Positions 21,484-31,232 of a stretch of DNA of 64,000 nt are shown here, piece after piece (position 1 is the stretch's first letter; every line of letters begins with the position of its first letter). Location: contig CAJNDS010002073.1 of assembly GCA_905221605.1 (NCBI GenBank), positions 58,217 through 122,216 of the forward strand, given 5' to 3'. Under the pieces are notes generated by a model. It was not told the origin of the DNA, did not search any database, and saw only the letters and a list, made by a program, of their open reading frames with translations. Source of the stretch: Symbiodinium natans. Lineage: Eukaryota; Sar; Dinophyceae; Suessiales; Symbiodiniaceae. The position numbers and the translations under genes were made by a program.

Positions 21484-21546
21484 GCGTCCCGCGGAGAACG
21501 AGATCAGCTGAACTCCGAGCTTACTTCCGCGGAGAGTCACGCGCAG
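21484..21546 (+). CDS. Type A coiled-coil exon A3
   Basis: Acceptor GTGCAG, 63 nt, reads ASRGERDQLNSELTSAESHA plus Q; donor GCAGGG. Confidence 0.7.
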
Positions 21547-21825
21547 GCAGGGACTTGCGGTCGTGAAGCAGGGGGGCTGTGCTTGGTAGTGACTCGATTT
21601 AGGATTGGGGCTGCCCGACCGCTGCCAGCTGTACTGTTTTCTGAACGACCCGAAGTTGCGTGGATGTTGGCATGGGGTCTCGGCAATCTGAAGCCAGTCC
21701 CGTTGCATAAATGCTTTGAAGCAAATCGTAAGCACATCCTATTGGTGACACCACGACCCCGAACCACAAGTCCTCCGTTGCTGATCCCTGAACCCTATGC
21801 TTATGAGCCCCGCGAGCCCGATCAG

Positions 21826-21897
21826 GAGCTCCAGGTAAGAAGCCGGGAGTTGCTCGTGGAACTGGACGCAGAGAGAGCGCAGCAGCAGGCCCTTGAG
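21826..21897 (+). CDS. Type B coiled-coil exon B4
   Basis: Acceptor GATCAG, reads ELQVRSRELLVELDAERAQ then QQALE, followed by TGAGAGG; protein-identical to B1. Confidence 0.7.
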
Positions 21898-22266
21898 TGA
21901 GAGGTATTCCTTCTGAGTTCCTGTAGAGGAGTTAGAAGTTGAGTCTTGAGCTTGTTCGGGTGAACTCCAGGTGTAGAACCCGGCATTGCACGGCTTCCCG
22001 TCGATTTACAGCTTTTAGTTCGAGAGGCTCCAATATGATTCCGTGTTGCCCAGTTGTTCAAGGTCTCTCTGTCTCTCTCTCTCTCTCTCTCTGTCTCGTT
22101 CTCGCTCTCCTTTCTCTCTTTCTCCCTATCCTGTCCCCAAGCGTTTACATCCGCCTGTATCACAAAGCTTTCGTCAGTAAGCCCGACTGTCGATTTCTGC
22201 TATATCGACCGACCAAAAAATCACCTATAGGCCCCTGCATGCCTGGTGAAGCTTGTACTCGTGCAG

Positions 22267-22329
22267 GCGTCCCGCGGAGAACGAGATCAACTGAACTCCG
22301 AGCTTACTTCCGCGGAGAGTCACGCCCAG
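22267..22329 (+). CDS. Type A coiled-coil exon A4
   Basis: Acceptor GTGCAG, 63 nt, protein-identical to A3; donor GCAGGG. Confidence 0.7.
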
Positions 22330-22667
22330 GCAGGGACGTGCGGTCGTGAAGCAGGGGGGCTGTGCTGGGTCGTGACTCGATTTAGGAGTGGGGCTGCCCG
22401 ACCGCTGCCAGCTGCACTATTTTCTGAACGACCCGAAGTTGCGTGGATGTTGGCATGGGTTCTCGGCAATTTGAAGCCAGCCCTATGCATATATCCACAA
22501 GCCCTTACCTGCCGAGAAGAGGACTACTTTAATCTCTCTGACTGACACTGAACCCCAAGCCCCAGCGGGTCTGGGTTGATTGAAAACACTACACGAACAC
22601 ACTGAGCCACAAGTCCTTCGTCGCAGATCCGTAAACCCATTCCCGCAAACCCGCTAAGCCCGATCAG

Positions 22668-22742
22668 GAGCTCCAGGCAAGAAGCCGGGAGTTACTCGCG
22701 GAACTGGACGCTGAGAGAGCAAAGCAGCAGCAGGCCCTTGAG
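22668..22742 (+). CDS. Type B coiled-coil exon B5
   Basis: Acceptor GATCAG. One codon longer than the others through an extra CAG (AKQQQALE). Followed by TGAGGG. Confidence 0.65.
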
Positions 22743-22865
22743 TGAGGGAGATTCCTTCGCCTAGTTCCTGTAGAGGTAACTTTCAGTCTTGAGGTTGTTC
22801 GGCTTGACTGCAGATGTAGAACCAGGCATTGCACGGCTTCTCCTAGACTTGCAGTGGATAGCTTG

Positions 22866-22943
22866 GGGGGTTTAGGGTTTAGGGTTTAGGGTTTAGGGTT
22901 TAGGGTTTAGGGTTTAGGGTTTAGGGTTTAGGGTTTAGGGTTC
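22866..22943. repeat. TTTAGGG array
   Basis: About 11 units in the intron after exon B5. Confidence 0.95.
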
Positions 22944-23084
22944 AGCAGCTCTGGGTCGAGCAATCTCCAGTAGAGCCGCTGTCTGGACTCTAGAAAAAAA
23001 CCCACCCACCCAGAGAATCCCAAAACATTAAGAAATATAAAGTTCTCATTTTTCCTCAGCAAGCCCTGTCCTCCGACCTCATTT

Positions 23085-23625
23085 ATTCATTCTGCTTGGT
23101 TTCCATTCTGATCGTATGCGTTTCTTTCTGCTCGTATTCATTCTGCTCGTATTCGTTCTTTTTCTGACCTGCTCGTCTCGTGTTCGTTCTCGTTCTGCTC
23201 GTATTCATTCTGCTCGTATTCGTTCTCTCTCTGCTCGATTTCAGTCCGCTCGTTTTCGTTGTTTTTCTTTTTGTATTCATTCTGTTCGTATTCGCTCTCT
23301 CTCTCTCTCTGCTCGATTTCAGTCTGCTCTCCGTTCTCTCTCTGCTCGTAATCATTCTGCTCGTATTCGTTCTCTTTCTGCTCATATTCATTTTGCTCGT
23401 GTTCGTTCTCTTTCTGCTCGTATTCGTGCTTTTTCTGCACGCTCTCTGCTCGATTTCAGTCCGCTCGTTTTCGCTGTCTTTCTGCTCGTACTGAGTCTGC
23501 TCGTACTCATTCTCTTTCTGCTCGTATTCATTCTGCTCGTATTCGTTCTCTCTCTGCTCGACGTCAGTCTGCTCGTATTCGTTCTCTTTCTGCTCATATT
23601 CACTTTGCTCGTGTTCGTTTTCCCC
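23085..23625. repeat. TCTGCTCGTATTCGTTC minisatellite
   Basis: About 540 bp of tandem units of roughly 15-30 bp built from TCTGCTCGTATTCATTC and TCTCTCTGCTCGATTTCAG. The minus-strand ORF (repeated NEYEQKENEYEQ) and plus-strand Leu/Phe-rich ORFs are products of the repeat. It lies in the intron between B5 and A5. Confidence 0.85.
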
Positions 23626-23744
23626 GGTGACCCTGCCTATTTTTGGCCGTCTTGTTGGTTGTGTTTGGCACACTTTAAGCTGCCTGGCTTCCACATGGTT
23701 GCTTTCCAGTTAGTGCCCCGGTGACCTCGCCTCATGTTGGCTCC

Positions 23745-24150
23745 TGCTCGTAGGGTTTGATGAGAGGCCTAGAGGTTTGTCGTATGTCCCCTCTCTTCGT
23801 GCTCGTAGGGTTTGTCGTATGTCCCTCCCTTCATGCTCGTAGGGTTTGATGAGAGGTCTACAGGTTTGTCGTACGTCCCCTCCCTTCGTGCTCTTAGATT
23901 TTGTCGTATGTCGCCTCCCTTCGTGCTCGTCGGCTTTGTCGTATGTCCCTCTTTGTCTGCTTGCAGAGAATCCCAAGAATTAAGAAACTGAGGTTTTATT
24001 TTCAGAGGTTTGTCGTATGTCCCCTCCCTTCGTGCTCGTCGGCTTTGTCGTATGTCCCTTTTCTTCTGCTTGCAGAGAATCCCAAAACATTGAGAAATGT
24101 ACGGGTTTATTTTAGAGGTTTGTCGTATGTCCCCTCCCTTCGTGCTCCAA
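23745..24150. repeat. TTTGTCGTATGTCCCCTCCC minisatellite
   Basis: Tandem units of about 36-50 bp (TTTGTCGTATGTCCC ... TTCGTGCTCGTAGG), some separated by copies of a CAGAGAATCCCAA segment that also occurs at 23012. Minus-strand ORFs reading RREGTYDKP are repeat artefacts. Confidence 0.85.
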
Positions 24151-24324
24151 CCCCAGAATGGGGGTCCGGAAGTTGCTTTTCCCCACCCCACCCTCGGACC
24201 ACCCAAGATGAGAAACACTGAGAAGGGGCTGCCGCGTTGCCCGGCCCCGCAAAGCCTTCATCTTGATCTGGATCTGGCCCAGACCCAGGTTTTCAAGCCC
24301 AGAATGGGGGTCTGGGCCAGAAGA

Positions 24325-24514
24325 GGGAATGGGGGGTGTAGAGGGGGGGGGGAGGGGGGGTGGGGGGGGGGGGGTGGGGGGGGGGGGGTGGGTGGGGGGG
24401 TGGGGGGTGGGGGGGGGGTGGGGGGGTGGGGGGGGTGGGGGGGTGGGGGGGGTGGGGGGGGGGGGGGGGGGTGGGGGGTGGGGGGGGGGTTGGGGGGGGG
24501 GGGGGGGGGGGGGT
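24325..24514. repeat. GGGGGTG polypurine-like tract
   Basis: About 190 bp of nearly pure G with periodic T. Gly-rich and Pro-rich ORFs here are artefacts. Strong G-quadruplex potential. Confidence 0.95.
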
Positions 24515-25072
24515 GGCCATTGGCAAAAAAGCCGTGGCCATTGGCAAAAAAGCCGTGGCCATTGGCAAAAAAAGCCGTGGCCATTGGCAAAAAAAGCCGT
24601 GGCCATTGGCAAAAAAGCCGTGGCCATTGGCAAAAAAGCCGTGGCCATTGGCAAATGCCACTTGCCAATGGCCACGGCTTTTTTGCCAATGGCCACGTTC
24701 CCCATTAAGGTTGGGCCCCAACCTTAATGGGGAACGTGGCCATTGGCAAAAAAGCCGTGGCCATTGGCAAAAAGCCCGAAAAGTTGCCAATGGCCACGGC
24801 TTTTTTGCCAATGGCCACGTTCCCCATTAAGGTTGGGGGGCATTTTGTGCGAATTGGGTTTGAAAAACCCATTTTGGCGACCAACCTTAATGACATTGGT
24901 GGCCATTGGCAAAAAAGCCGTGGCCATTGGCAACTTTCCCGTGGCCATTGGCGAATTTGCCAATGGCCACGGCTTTTTTGCCAATGGCCACGGCTTTTTT
25001 GCCAATGGCCACGGCTTTTTTGCCAATGGCCACGGTTTTTTTGCCAATGGCCACGTTCCCCATTAAGGTTTA
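24515..25072. repeat. GTGGCCATTGGCAAAAAAGCC array in both orientations
   Basis: A 20-22-bp unit is repeated head to tail (24520-24650), then inverted, then again forward and inverted several times, with CAACCTTAATGGGGAACGTGGCC as a recurring border (24719-24836 is one nearly perfect hairpin, 24890-25070 another). The unit itself contains the palindrome TTGCCAATGGCCA / TGGCCATTGGCAA. Confidence 0.9.
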
Positions 25073-25377
25073 AATTATTATATGAAAGAGAGGGTTTAGG
25101 GTCTTGCCCACCTGTTTGAAGGCCTTCGGTAGATGCCCTGGTGTGGCTGGGAACACTGGCCCCTACTTGCCCACACCTTTGTACCTCAAACGTAGACATA
25201 ATTGAGATTTGCTTGTCCCCGTACCCGGTTTCTTTCTGTCTGTCGCTATCTCTCCCTCTCTCTCTCTCTCCCTGTAGGGCTCTCTCTTCTTTCTCTTTCT
25301 CTTTCTTTTTGTCTCTTCATCGACCGACCATAAACCTACAGGCCCCTGCATGCCTTGTAAGGCTTGTACTCGCGCAG

Positions 25378-25440
25378 GCGGCACGCGGAGAAGGAGATCA
25401 GCTGAACTCCGAGCTTTCTTCCGCAGAGAGTCACGCCCAG
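25378..25440 (+). CDS. Type A coiled-coil exon A5
   Basis: Acceptor GCGCAG, 63 nt, reads AARGEGDQLNSELSSAESHA plus Q; donor GCAGGG. Confidence 0.65.
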
Positions 25441-25899
25441 GCAGGGACTTGCGGTCGCGAAGCAGGGGGCTGCGCCCTGCCGCTTCCAGCCCTAAACCCT
25501 TACTAAACCCTAAACACTAAACCCTAAACCCTAAACCCCAACCCCTGAGTGGATGTTGAGAGGGGGGACGCCGCATTCTGAAGCCGGTTCTGCAGCACAT
25601 ATTCCCTGAAATTCATAAGCCCTACCTACACAGAAGAGGACTACCCCGAAGGGTTCATGTGCCTAACTAAGGAATACTCGGGCCTTAACGCAGCTCCTAT
25701 ATAGGGACTGTAGGGCCCAAGTATATAATCGTGAAGTACATGGACCCTCAGGGTACGTCAATCCATGTAACCGACCCTGGACCTCAAGCCAGAACGGTTC
25801 TGGGTTGAGTTGAGGGCACTGCAGGAAGCACAGAGCTACAAGTCCTTGGTTGCAGATCTCTAAACCATGCTACACCCAATTCTTGGAAACCCCTAGCAG

Positions 25900-25971
25900 G
25901 AGCTCCAGGCAAGAAGCCGGGAGTTACTCGTGGAATTGGACGCTGAGAGAGCGCAGCAGCAGGCCCTTGAG
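25900..25971 (+). CDS. Type B coiled-coil exon B6
   Basis: Acceptor TAGCAG, reads ELQARSRELLVELDAERAQ then QQALE; followed by CGTGAGG as in B2. Confidence 0.65.
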
Positions 25972-26577
25972 CGTGAGGGATTCCTCTGCCAAGTTAGTGT
26001 AGAGGAGTTAGAAGTTTGAGTCTTGGGCTTGTTCGGGTGAACTCCAGAGGTAGAACCCGGCATTGCACGACTTCGCTTTACAGTGGATAGCTTGGGGGGT
26101 TTAGTTTGAGTCGCTCCAGTATGCTTCGGCCCTTCGGTAAGTGCACTGGATGGCGCTGGGCAGGCCCACGCGGGGCCGAGCTCGGAACACATTTTAATGC
26201 CTGATAGAGAAGGGTGTTGCGGCACAGCAGAGATGGCGGGAAAGATTGCCCCTGCTCCCCCACACCTTCAAAAACCGTAAGCATGTTTGGCAACCCTGCT
26301 GACCCGTCAACTTCCCTCTCACTCTAACCCTCTCTCTGTCTCTCTCTGTCCCTGGCCCTCTGTGAATCCTCATGAAATGCTGCTCCCCAACACCTCCGTG
26401 TCAATGCCTTTTTCTCGAATAGCCTGTCGGTAAGCGCGAAGAGCAATACGTCTACCATAATTATAAGCCGTTGATAGATCAACCCTAAACCCTAAACCCT
26501 AAACCCTAAACCCCAAACCCCAAACCCCAAACCCCAAACCCTAAACTAAGCTCCTGTATGTCTTGAGAACTTTGAAG

Positions 26578-26640
26578 GCGGCACGCGGGGAGCGAGATCA
26601 TTTGCACTCCGAGCTCGCTTCCGCAGAGAGCCAGGCTCAG
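26578..26640 (+). CDS. Type A coiled-coil exon A6
   Basis: Acceptor TTGAAG, 63 nt, reads AARGERDHLHSELASAESQA plus Q; donor GCAGCG. Confidence 0.65.
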
Positions 26641-26693
26641 GCAGCGACTTGCGCGCAGGGCTTTCGGAAAGTCATGAAACCCTAAACCCTAGA

Positions 26694-26786
26694 CCCTAGG
26701 CCCTAAACCCTAAACCCTAAACCCTAAACCCTAAACCCTAAACCCTAAACCCTAAACCCTAAACCCTAAACCCTAAACCCTAAACA
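26694..26786. repeat. CCCTAAA array
   Basis: About 13 units in the intron between A6 and B7, here not directly adjacent to an exon. Confidence 0.95.
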
Positions 26787-27276
26787 AAACCGGGTCCGTG
26801 GCTCGATTTAGGATTGGGGGTGGGGGGGGGGGGGGTGCCCTGCAGCTGCCGATTGTATTCTTGATGAGCTGAAGTTGCATGCACCTTGGCACGGGTAGCA
26901 GGCAATCTGAAGACCGTCGTTTTGCAGTCCTGTTGCGTACATGCCCTGGGCTCTCGAACTTCTAAACCCTAAACCCTAACCCTCAACCCTAAACTGCAGA
27001 TCAGGACGACTCCGAGCCATGTGAATGATCCTGAACCTCAAGCCCCGAACCCGAGCGGTTCTGGGTTGTCTTGTGGGGGGGGGCACCTCCCGAACTCTAC
27101 ACACGTTCCGAACCCCGGGCCCGAATCCCCACTTGCACATCTGGAACCTTGAACCCCCAAATTATCCTGTGCCCAAACCCAATTCCTATAAACCCTTGAC
27201 GCCCCGAAACCCTAAACCCTAAACCCTAAACCCTGAACCCCCTAAACCCTAAACCCTAAACCCTAAACCCGATCAG

Positions 27277-27348
27277 GAGCTCCAGGCAAGATGCCGGGAC
27301 TTGCTCGCGGAACGGAATGCCGAGAGAGCTCAGCAGCAGGCCCCTGGC
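27277..27348 (+). CDS. Type B coiled-coil exon B7
   Basis: Acceptor GATCAG, reads ELQARCRDLLAERNAERAQ then QQAPG. At the proposed 69-nt boundary the next bases are GCTGAG, giving a GC donor where the other copies have GAGTGA. Confidence 0.6.
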
Positions 27349-27384
27349 TGAGAGAGATGCGTCTGCCAAGTTTAGGGCTTAGAG

Positions 27385-27468
27385 TTTCCCCTTAAACTAA
27401 CAGTCCTTATAGTAGGGTAGTACCCCTTATTCTAATCCCTATGAAGGACCGTTAGTATAACGGGAAGG
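27385..27468. mobile_element. F4 family inverted-repeat element
   Basis: TTTCCCCTTAAACTAAC and GTTAGTATAACGGGAA are imperfect inverted repeats, and the internal TAATCCCTATGAAGGACC is shared with the 37193 copy. Confidence 0.55.
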
Positions 27469-28016
27469 TTTGGGCTTCAGGGTTTATACGGTGGTTATAC
27501 TCCCCCCCCCCCCCCAAAGAAAGCTTTCAACGTGTTCTGCGTCTTATCAAGTTGCTGAGGGGCCTGCAGAACCTACAGTAGCACATAGCCCTGGAGGTCT
27601 CCTTTTACGCTTTAGTGGTGGTGGTGTTGTGGGGTTTAGAGCTTTGGGTCTTTGGGATGCGGGGTTTTGGGATTTGGGTACACTTAAACCATCCAACCTA
27701 GGGCGTGAGGGGTTTAGAGGGCTTAGGGCCCCTGCCCTTGGTCTCAGCCCCTAAACCCTAAACCCTAAACCCCCTAAGCCCTCGAGCCTCAATAAGCTTC
27801 CGGTTGAGGATTTCAGGGTTTGGGGTGTCAGGGCCGTGGCCCCTAAACCCTGGATTTAGACCGAGGCGAGATTGGGAGTCTACTTTCTCCTACACCCCTA
27901 AACCCGAAACCCTAAACCCTAAACCCTAAACCCTAATTAAACCCCAAACCCTAAACCCTAAGCCCTAAACCCTAAACCCTCAACCCTAAACCCCCTAAAC
28001 CCACACCCTCCCCCAG

Positions 28017-28085
28017 GCGGGAAGCCACGAGCTGCAGCTGCAGCTAGATGCCGTGCTCGCGCGCCGTAGGGCGCGCTGCCCTCTC
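28017..28085 (+). CDS. 69-nt coiled-coil exon with telomere-repeat donor
   Basis: Acceptor CCCCCAG; phase 0 reads AGSHELQLQLDAVLARRRA then RCPL; the next bases are GTTTAGGGTTTAGGG. The intron therefore starts exactly at a telomere-like unit and the donor GT is part of it. Same length as the 69-nt version of type B exons. Confidence 0.6.
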
Positions 28086-28805
28086 GTTTAGGGTTTAGGG
28101 TTTAGGGTTTATGTTTTAGGGTTTAGGGTTTAGGGTTTGGGGTTTCGGGTTTGGGGTTTAGGGTTTGAGTCTTTGCCCGAAGGAGAATTCCCCTAAGAGT
28201 TTAGGGCTTTGGGTTTGGGTGTAGGGGTTAGCAGCAGCGATTAGGGTTTAGGTGTCAGGTTTTAGGGTTTGGGGCCCACCGGCCTTCTTGTCTGCTTGTA
28301 GAAGGTTTTTGGGCTAATTTGAGCCTAAGGGTCAGGGCTTCGACGATTTGAGGGTTTGCGGGGCTCAGGGCTTCAGGGTTGTAGGGCTTCGGCAGTTTGG
28401 GAGCTATGCTGGGGGGGGGGGGGGGGGGCTTTCTTAGATTCCCCCGGACCATACCTTAAGGCTCCAAGGACTCCTATTCTAAGGACCAAAGGCCTTGACA
28501 TAGAAGGCTTTCGGGGGGGCTATTTTGAGCCTAAGGGTTAAACTCCCCCAGCCCCATCAGGTTTACCAGCCGCTGCGTGGGCCTTACTGCAAAGTACAGA
28601 GCAGTGTTTGGGGTTTAGGGTTTAGGGTTTAGGGTTAGGGTTTAGGGTTTAGGGTTTAGGGTAAATTGTGAACCCCAGAAAGCCCAAGCTTCATTAAGGT
28701 TTTGTCCAGGCTAAGTAGAGGGCCCCAAACCCTAAACCCTAAACTGGCCCTAAACCCTAAACCCTAAACCCTAAACCCTAAACCCTCAACTCTGCTTCGT
28801 GCTAG

Positions 28806-28860
28806 GCGGCTTGGTGGAAGCACCTGCAAGTCCTGGAGTGGGGAAGCCTGAGGGGGATGG
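28806..28860 (+). CDS. Putative short exon, Trp-rich
   Basis: Acceptor TGCTAG, reads AAWWKHLQVLEWGSLRGM, candidate donor GTTTTG. Flanked by CCCTAAA (28728-28790) and TTTAGGG (28873-28900). Confidence 0.45.
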
Positions 28861-29041
28861 GTTTTGAGTATAGGGTTTAGGGTTTAGGGTTTAGGGTTTA
28901 GGCTCTGGGGCTTTCATCTAGGGGGGGTTGTGTGCTGTGTTTCGGCTACCTGCAGGTTTCGTTGTTTCGGATGTCTACTTTCACTTTGTGTTTTGTCGTT
29001 GACGGTGGTCCTCTTGGTATGTCAAGGTGCAACTAGAAGCG

Positions 29042-29125
29042 GAGAAGAGCTAGCTAGACTCGACATTGGCCACCCAAGCCCCAACCCCCAGAGCTCTGAA
29101 GCCCAAGGCCTAAAACCTCGGGTTT
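29042..29125 (+). CDS. Possible exon
   Basis: One frame reads ATRSGEELARLDIGHPSPNP then QSSEAQGLKP, the start resembling ATRSERDQLNSEL of exon A1. A TTTAGGG array follows at 29121. Confidence 0.4.
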
Positions 29126-29366
29126 AGGGTTTAGGGTTTATAGGGTTTAGGGCTTAAGGGCCCAAAGGCCCTCTTTCCCAACTCAACCCTAAACCCTACG
29201 CCCCTCTTACTAAGAAGGTTGTAAAGCCATTTGCGGACAGCGGTGTGCCTGTGACAATGTTGGGTCAACGATGGCAATTGTGTGCATCCGACTTTGCAGT
29301 GGAGTATGACACCGTGCTCACTTAACTGTCCTACAGCTGCCAGTCCTCATGAGCTCGCAGCAATCG

Positions 29367-29402
<36 letters not shown>

Positions 29403-29590
29403 TTGTGGTGCTTTACTGTAACTTTAGATCCTTAGCCTTTTTGGGTTTCTTAATATGGCAACTAAAACGTTTAATTTATATCTACCCTCCTAAGTGCAGC
29501 CAAGCATCATCATCGTCATCATCATCGTCATCATCATCATCATCGCCATCACCATCATCACCATCATCATCATCATCATCACCATCGACA
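29367..29590. repeat. Two TCA/ATC microsatellites
   Basis: TCATCA runs at 29367-29400 and an impure run at 29503-29590. The poly-Ser and poly-Asp ORFs across them are not convincing proteins. Confidence 0.9.
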
Positions 29591-29696
29591 TGTTGCTCAG
29601 GCTGCGTATCCAGCGGCACTCCTCGGCTGCTGCACCGCGCTTGCACATGGGGAAGCGCGTGTGTGCGCATGCATGCACAGCTCTTTATATACCTTG

Positions 29697-29806
29697 GCGG
29701 CCCCGTGGTACCCTTGTTTGCCTTTTTTGTTTTTTTTTTCAAGGTTCCCTTCTACAGTAACCAGCCAAAAAAGGGTGCCCTTATTATAAGATGGTACTGG
29801 GCTACC
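29697..29806. mobile_element. F2 family inverted-repeat element
   Basis: CCGTGGTACCC at the left and GGGTGCCC ... GGTACTGGGCTACC at the right, with the AAGGTTCCCTT internal segment typical of F2. Confidence 0.6.
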
Positions 29807-30774
29807 AGGATACATTCGCTCTTGCAGTTTGGAGTCTTCAGCCGCTGGGCAAGGGTGTACTTCGTGCATGGAATCGCACTGCCATAAACCCTGAACCCTA
29901 AACCCTGAACTCTAAACCCTGAACCCTAATCCCGAAACCCTAAATCCGAAACCCTAAACCCTAAACCTTTTGCCCATCCGTTGTTCAGAGCGGGTCCCAT
30001 TCAATCTTGCACCGACCCCTTGCTAGGTGAGAGCCCCAAGATTAGGTTGTTGTTTGGGCTATTTTAGCAATGGTTTCCAGGGTTTACAAATGGTAAAGAG
30101 TTTAGTGTTTAAGGAAGGTGTTTTAAAGCCAATGGCTTTAACAGGCTTCACAACGAAGAGCACGTTGAAGAATGTCTAACATGGGTGAGAAAGTTAACAA
30201 AGGGTTTTAAGTGGGATTTAGGGTTTGGCACGCCCTTTCTTGCAGCTCGATGGTAAACTCGCAGCAAGGGGAGTGCACAAAGGGTTTAGGGTTTAGGTTT
30301 TTAGGGTTTAGGGTCTAGGGTTTAGGGTTTTTGGGTTTAGGGTTAGGGTTTTAGGGTTTAGGGTGAAGGGCTTAGGGTTTTCGGGGCTAGGGGTTTAGGG
30401 CAGAAAGGCATACATCCAAGTTACCAGCTGGGCCACCTGCCACAATTCCTCGGTGGGCCCTTGGTACATGTTAAACCTTGAACCCTAAACCCTAAACCCT
30501 AATCCCTAAACCCTGAACCCTAAACCCTGAACCCTGAACCCTAAACCCTAAACCCAAAGGTGCCAGACCTTAAAAGCCCGTGCCCTGGAGACTGTTTGCC
30601 TTTCCGAGCCCAAAGAAGTGAGGAGTTACTCGCGTATGTTCTTCAGGGTTTAGTGTTTTGGTTTCCCCAGTGGACCTGTAATATAGTCCCTCACCCCCTT
30701 TAAAGCGTTCTGATGTATGGGCCCTTAATTTGTCTAGTGTATCTAAGGGGCATAGAAGGGGTGACCCTTTTTCC

Positions 30775-30877
30775 CTTAGTAGCTGAATGAGTACACTTTA
30801 CACTCTTTGGCAAAGTATAACCCCCTATAGAACTGAAAGTGTACACTTTTTTCGGACTTATGAACTCAGCAACTAAG
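30775..30877. mobile_element. F5 inverted-repeat element
   Basis: CTTAGTAGCTGAATGAG and its near complement GAACTCAGCAACTAAG mark the ends, with an inner inverted pair around AGTGTAC. A second copy lies at 51629-51731. It ends 18 bp before the exon at 30895, so it occupies the 3' end of that intron. Confidence 0.7.
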
Positions 30878-30894
30878 TACCCCTTGTGGGCCAG

Positions 30895-30960
30895 GCGCAG
30901 GAGAAGCAAGCAAACTCGCGGCTGGGCTTCTTGCAGGACCAGCTCATGTGCCTGAGACAG
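30895..30960 (+). CDS. Coiled-coil exon 1 of the compact triplet
   Basis: Acceptor GGCCAG, phase 0, 66 nt. Reads AQEKQANSRLGFLQDQLMCL then RQ. Followed directly by a hairpin-ended intron. Together with the two next exons it gives one continuous coiled-coil frame. Confidence 0.7.
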
Positions 30961-31074
30961 GATGGGGGTTTACGAAAATAGGGGGCTACCTTAATTACTA
31001 GGGTCCTTCTTATAAGGGAGTGCTACTATTTGGGGTCTATTTCTAAGGTGTCCCCTATTGTCGTAAACCCCCAG
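30961..31074. mobile_element. F10 introner with inverted repeats at the splice sites
   Basis: GGGGGTTTACGAAAATAGGGG and its near complement CCCCTATTGTCGTAAACCCCC lie at the two ends, within 3-4 bases of the exon borders. CAGGAT on the left and CAGAT on the right overlap the exon junction. Removing 113 nt joins CAGG to ATCAAG in frame, implying an AT-AG or shifted, non-canonical junction. Confidence 0.75.
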
Positions 31075-31133
31075 ATCAAGAAGACCTCGAACAGAAGATC
31101 GCAGAGCAGAAGGCCGCGCTGGAGGTGCTGAAA
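31075..31133 (+). CDS. Coiled-coil exon 2 of the compact triplet
   Basis: Frame continues from 30960 as DQEDLEQKIAEQKAALEVLK, a textbook heptad pattern. Ends in GAAA, which is duplicated on the far side of the next element. Confidence 0.7.
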
Positions 31134-31232
31134 CTTACTGTTGGTTAGGGAATGAGGGAATGAGCTTCCCTATATAATCCCTAAAAAGGGTATACATCGC
31201 GGGACCTCATTCCCTACGAACCAACAATATAC
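31134..31232. mobile_element. F9 introner with GAAA duplication
   Basis: CTGTTGGTTAGGGAATGAGG and CCTCATTCCCTACGAACCAA are inverted ends of a 99-bp element; GAAA flanks it at 31130-31133 and 31233-31236. Removing the element and one GAAA keeps the coiled-coil frame (LKKPKLELTESAEQ). No GT/GC/GA-AG pair fits that exact removal, so splicing would be non-canonical. Confidence 0.7.

Larger units (their letters stand above)
20522..22560. repeat. Tandem duplication of a 0.8-kb two-exon unit
   Basis: Each unit contains one A and one B exon plus their introns, including a CT-rich tract and the shared TATATCGACCGACCAAAAAA segment. Spacing of successive copies is 831 and 783 bp between A exons and 831 and 842 bp between B exons. 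Intron sequences match nearly as well as exons, so the duplication is recent. Confidence 0.85.

Noticed and set aside
23083-23724. Minus-strand NEYEQKENEYEQ protein and plus-strand Leu/Phe-rich ORF, each about 200 codons
   Set aside because: Both are translations of a 15-30-bp minisatellite; all frames stay open because the unit lacks stops, and no non-repetitive coding sequence is attached.
24097-24830. Gly-rich, Pro-rich and KKPWPLA-repeat ORFs on both strands
   Set aside because: Products of the G tract and of the GGCCATTGGCAAAAAA array.
24719-24836. CRISPR-like array
   Set aside because: The 20-22-bp units are contiguous or directly inverted with no unique spacers, and the DNA is eukaryotic.
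29482-29742. Poly-Asp ORF
   Set aside because: Microsatellite translation with an unrelated tail.
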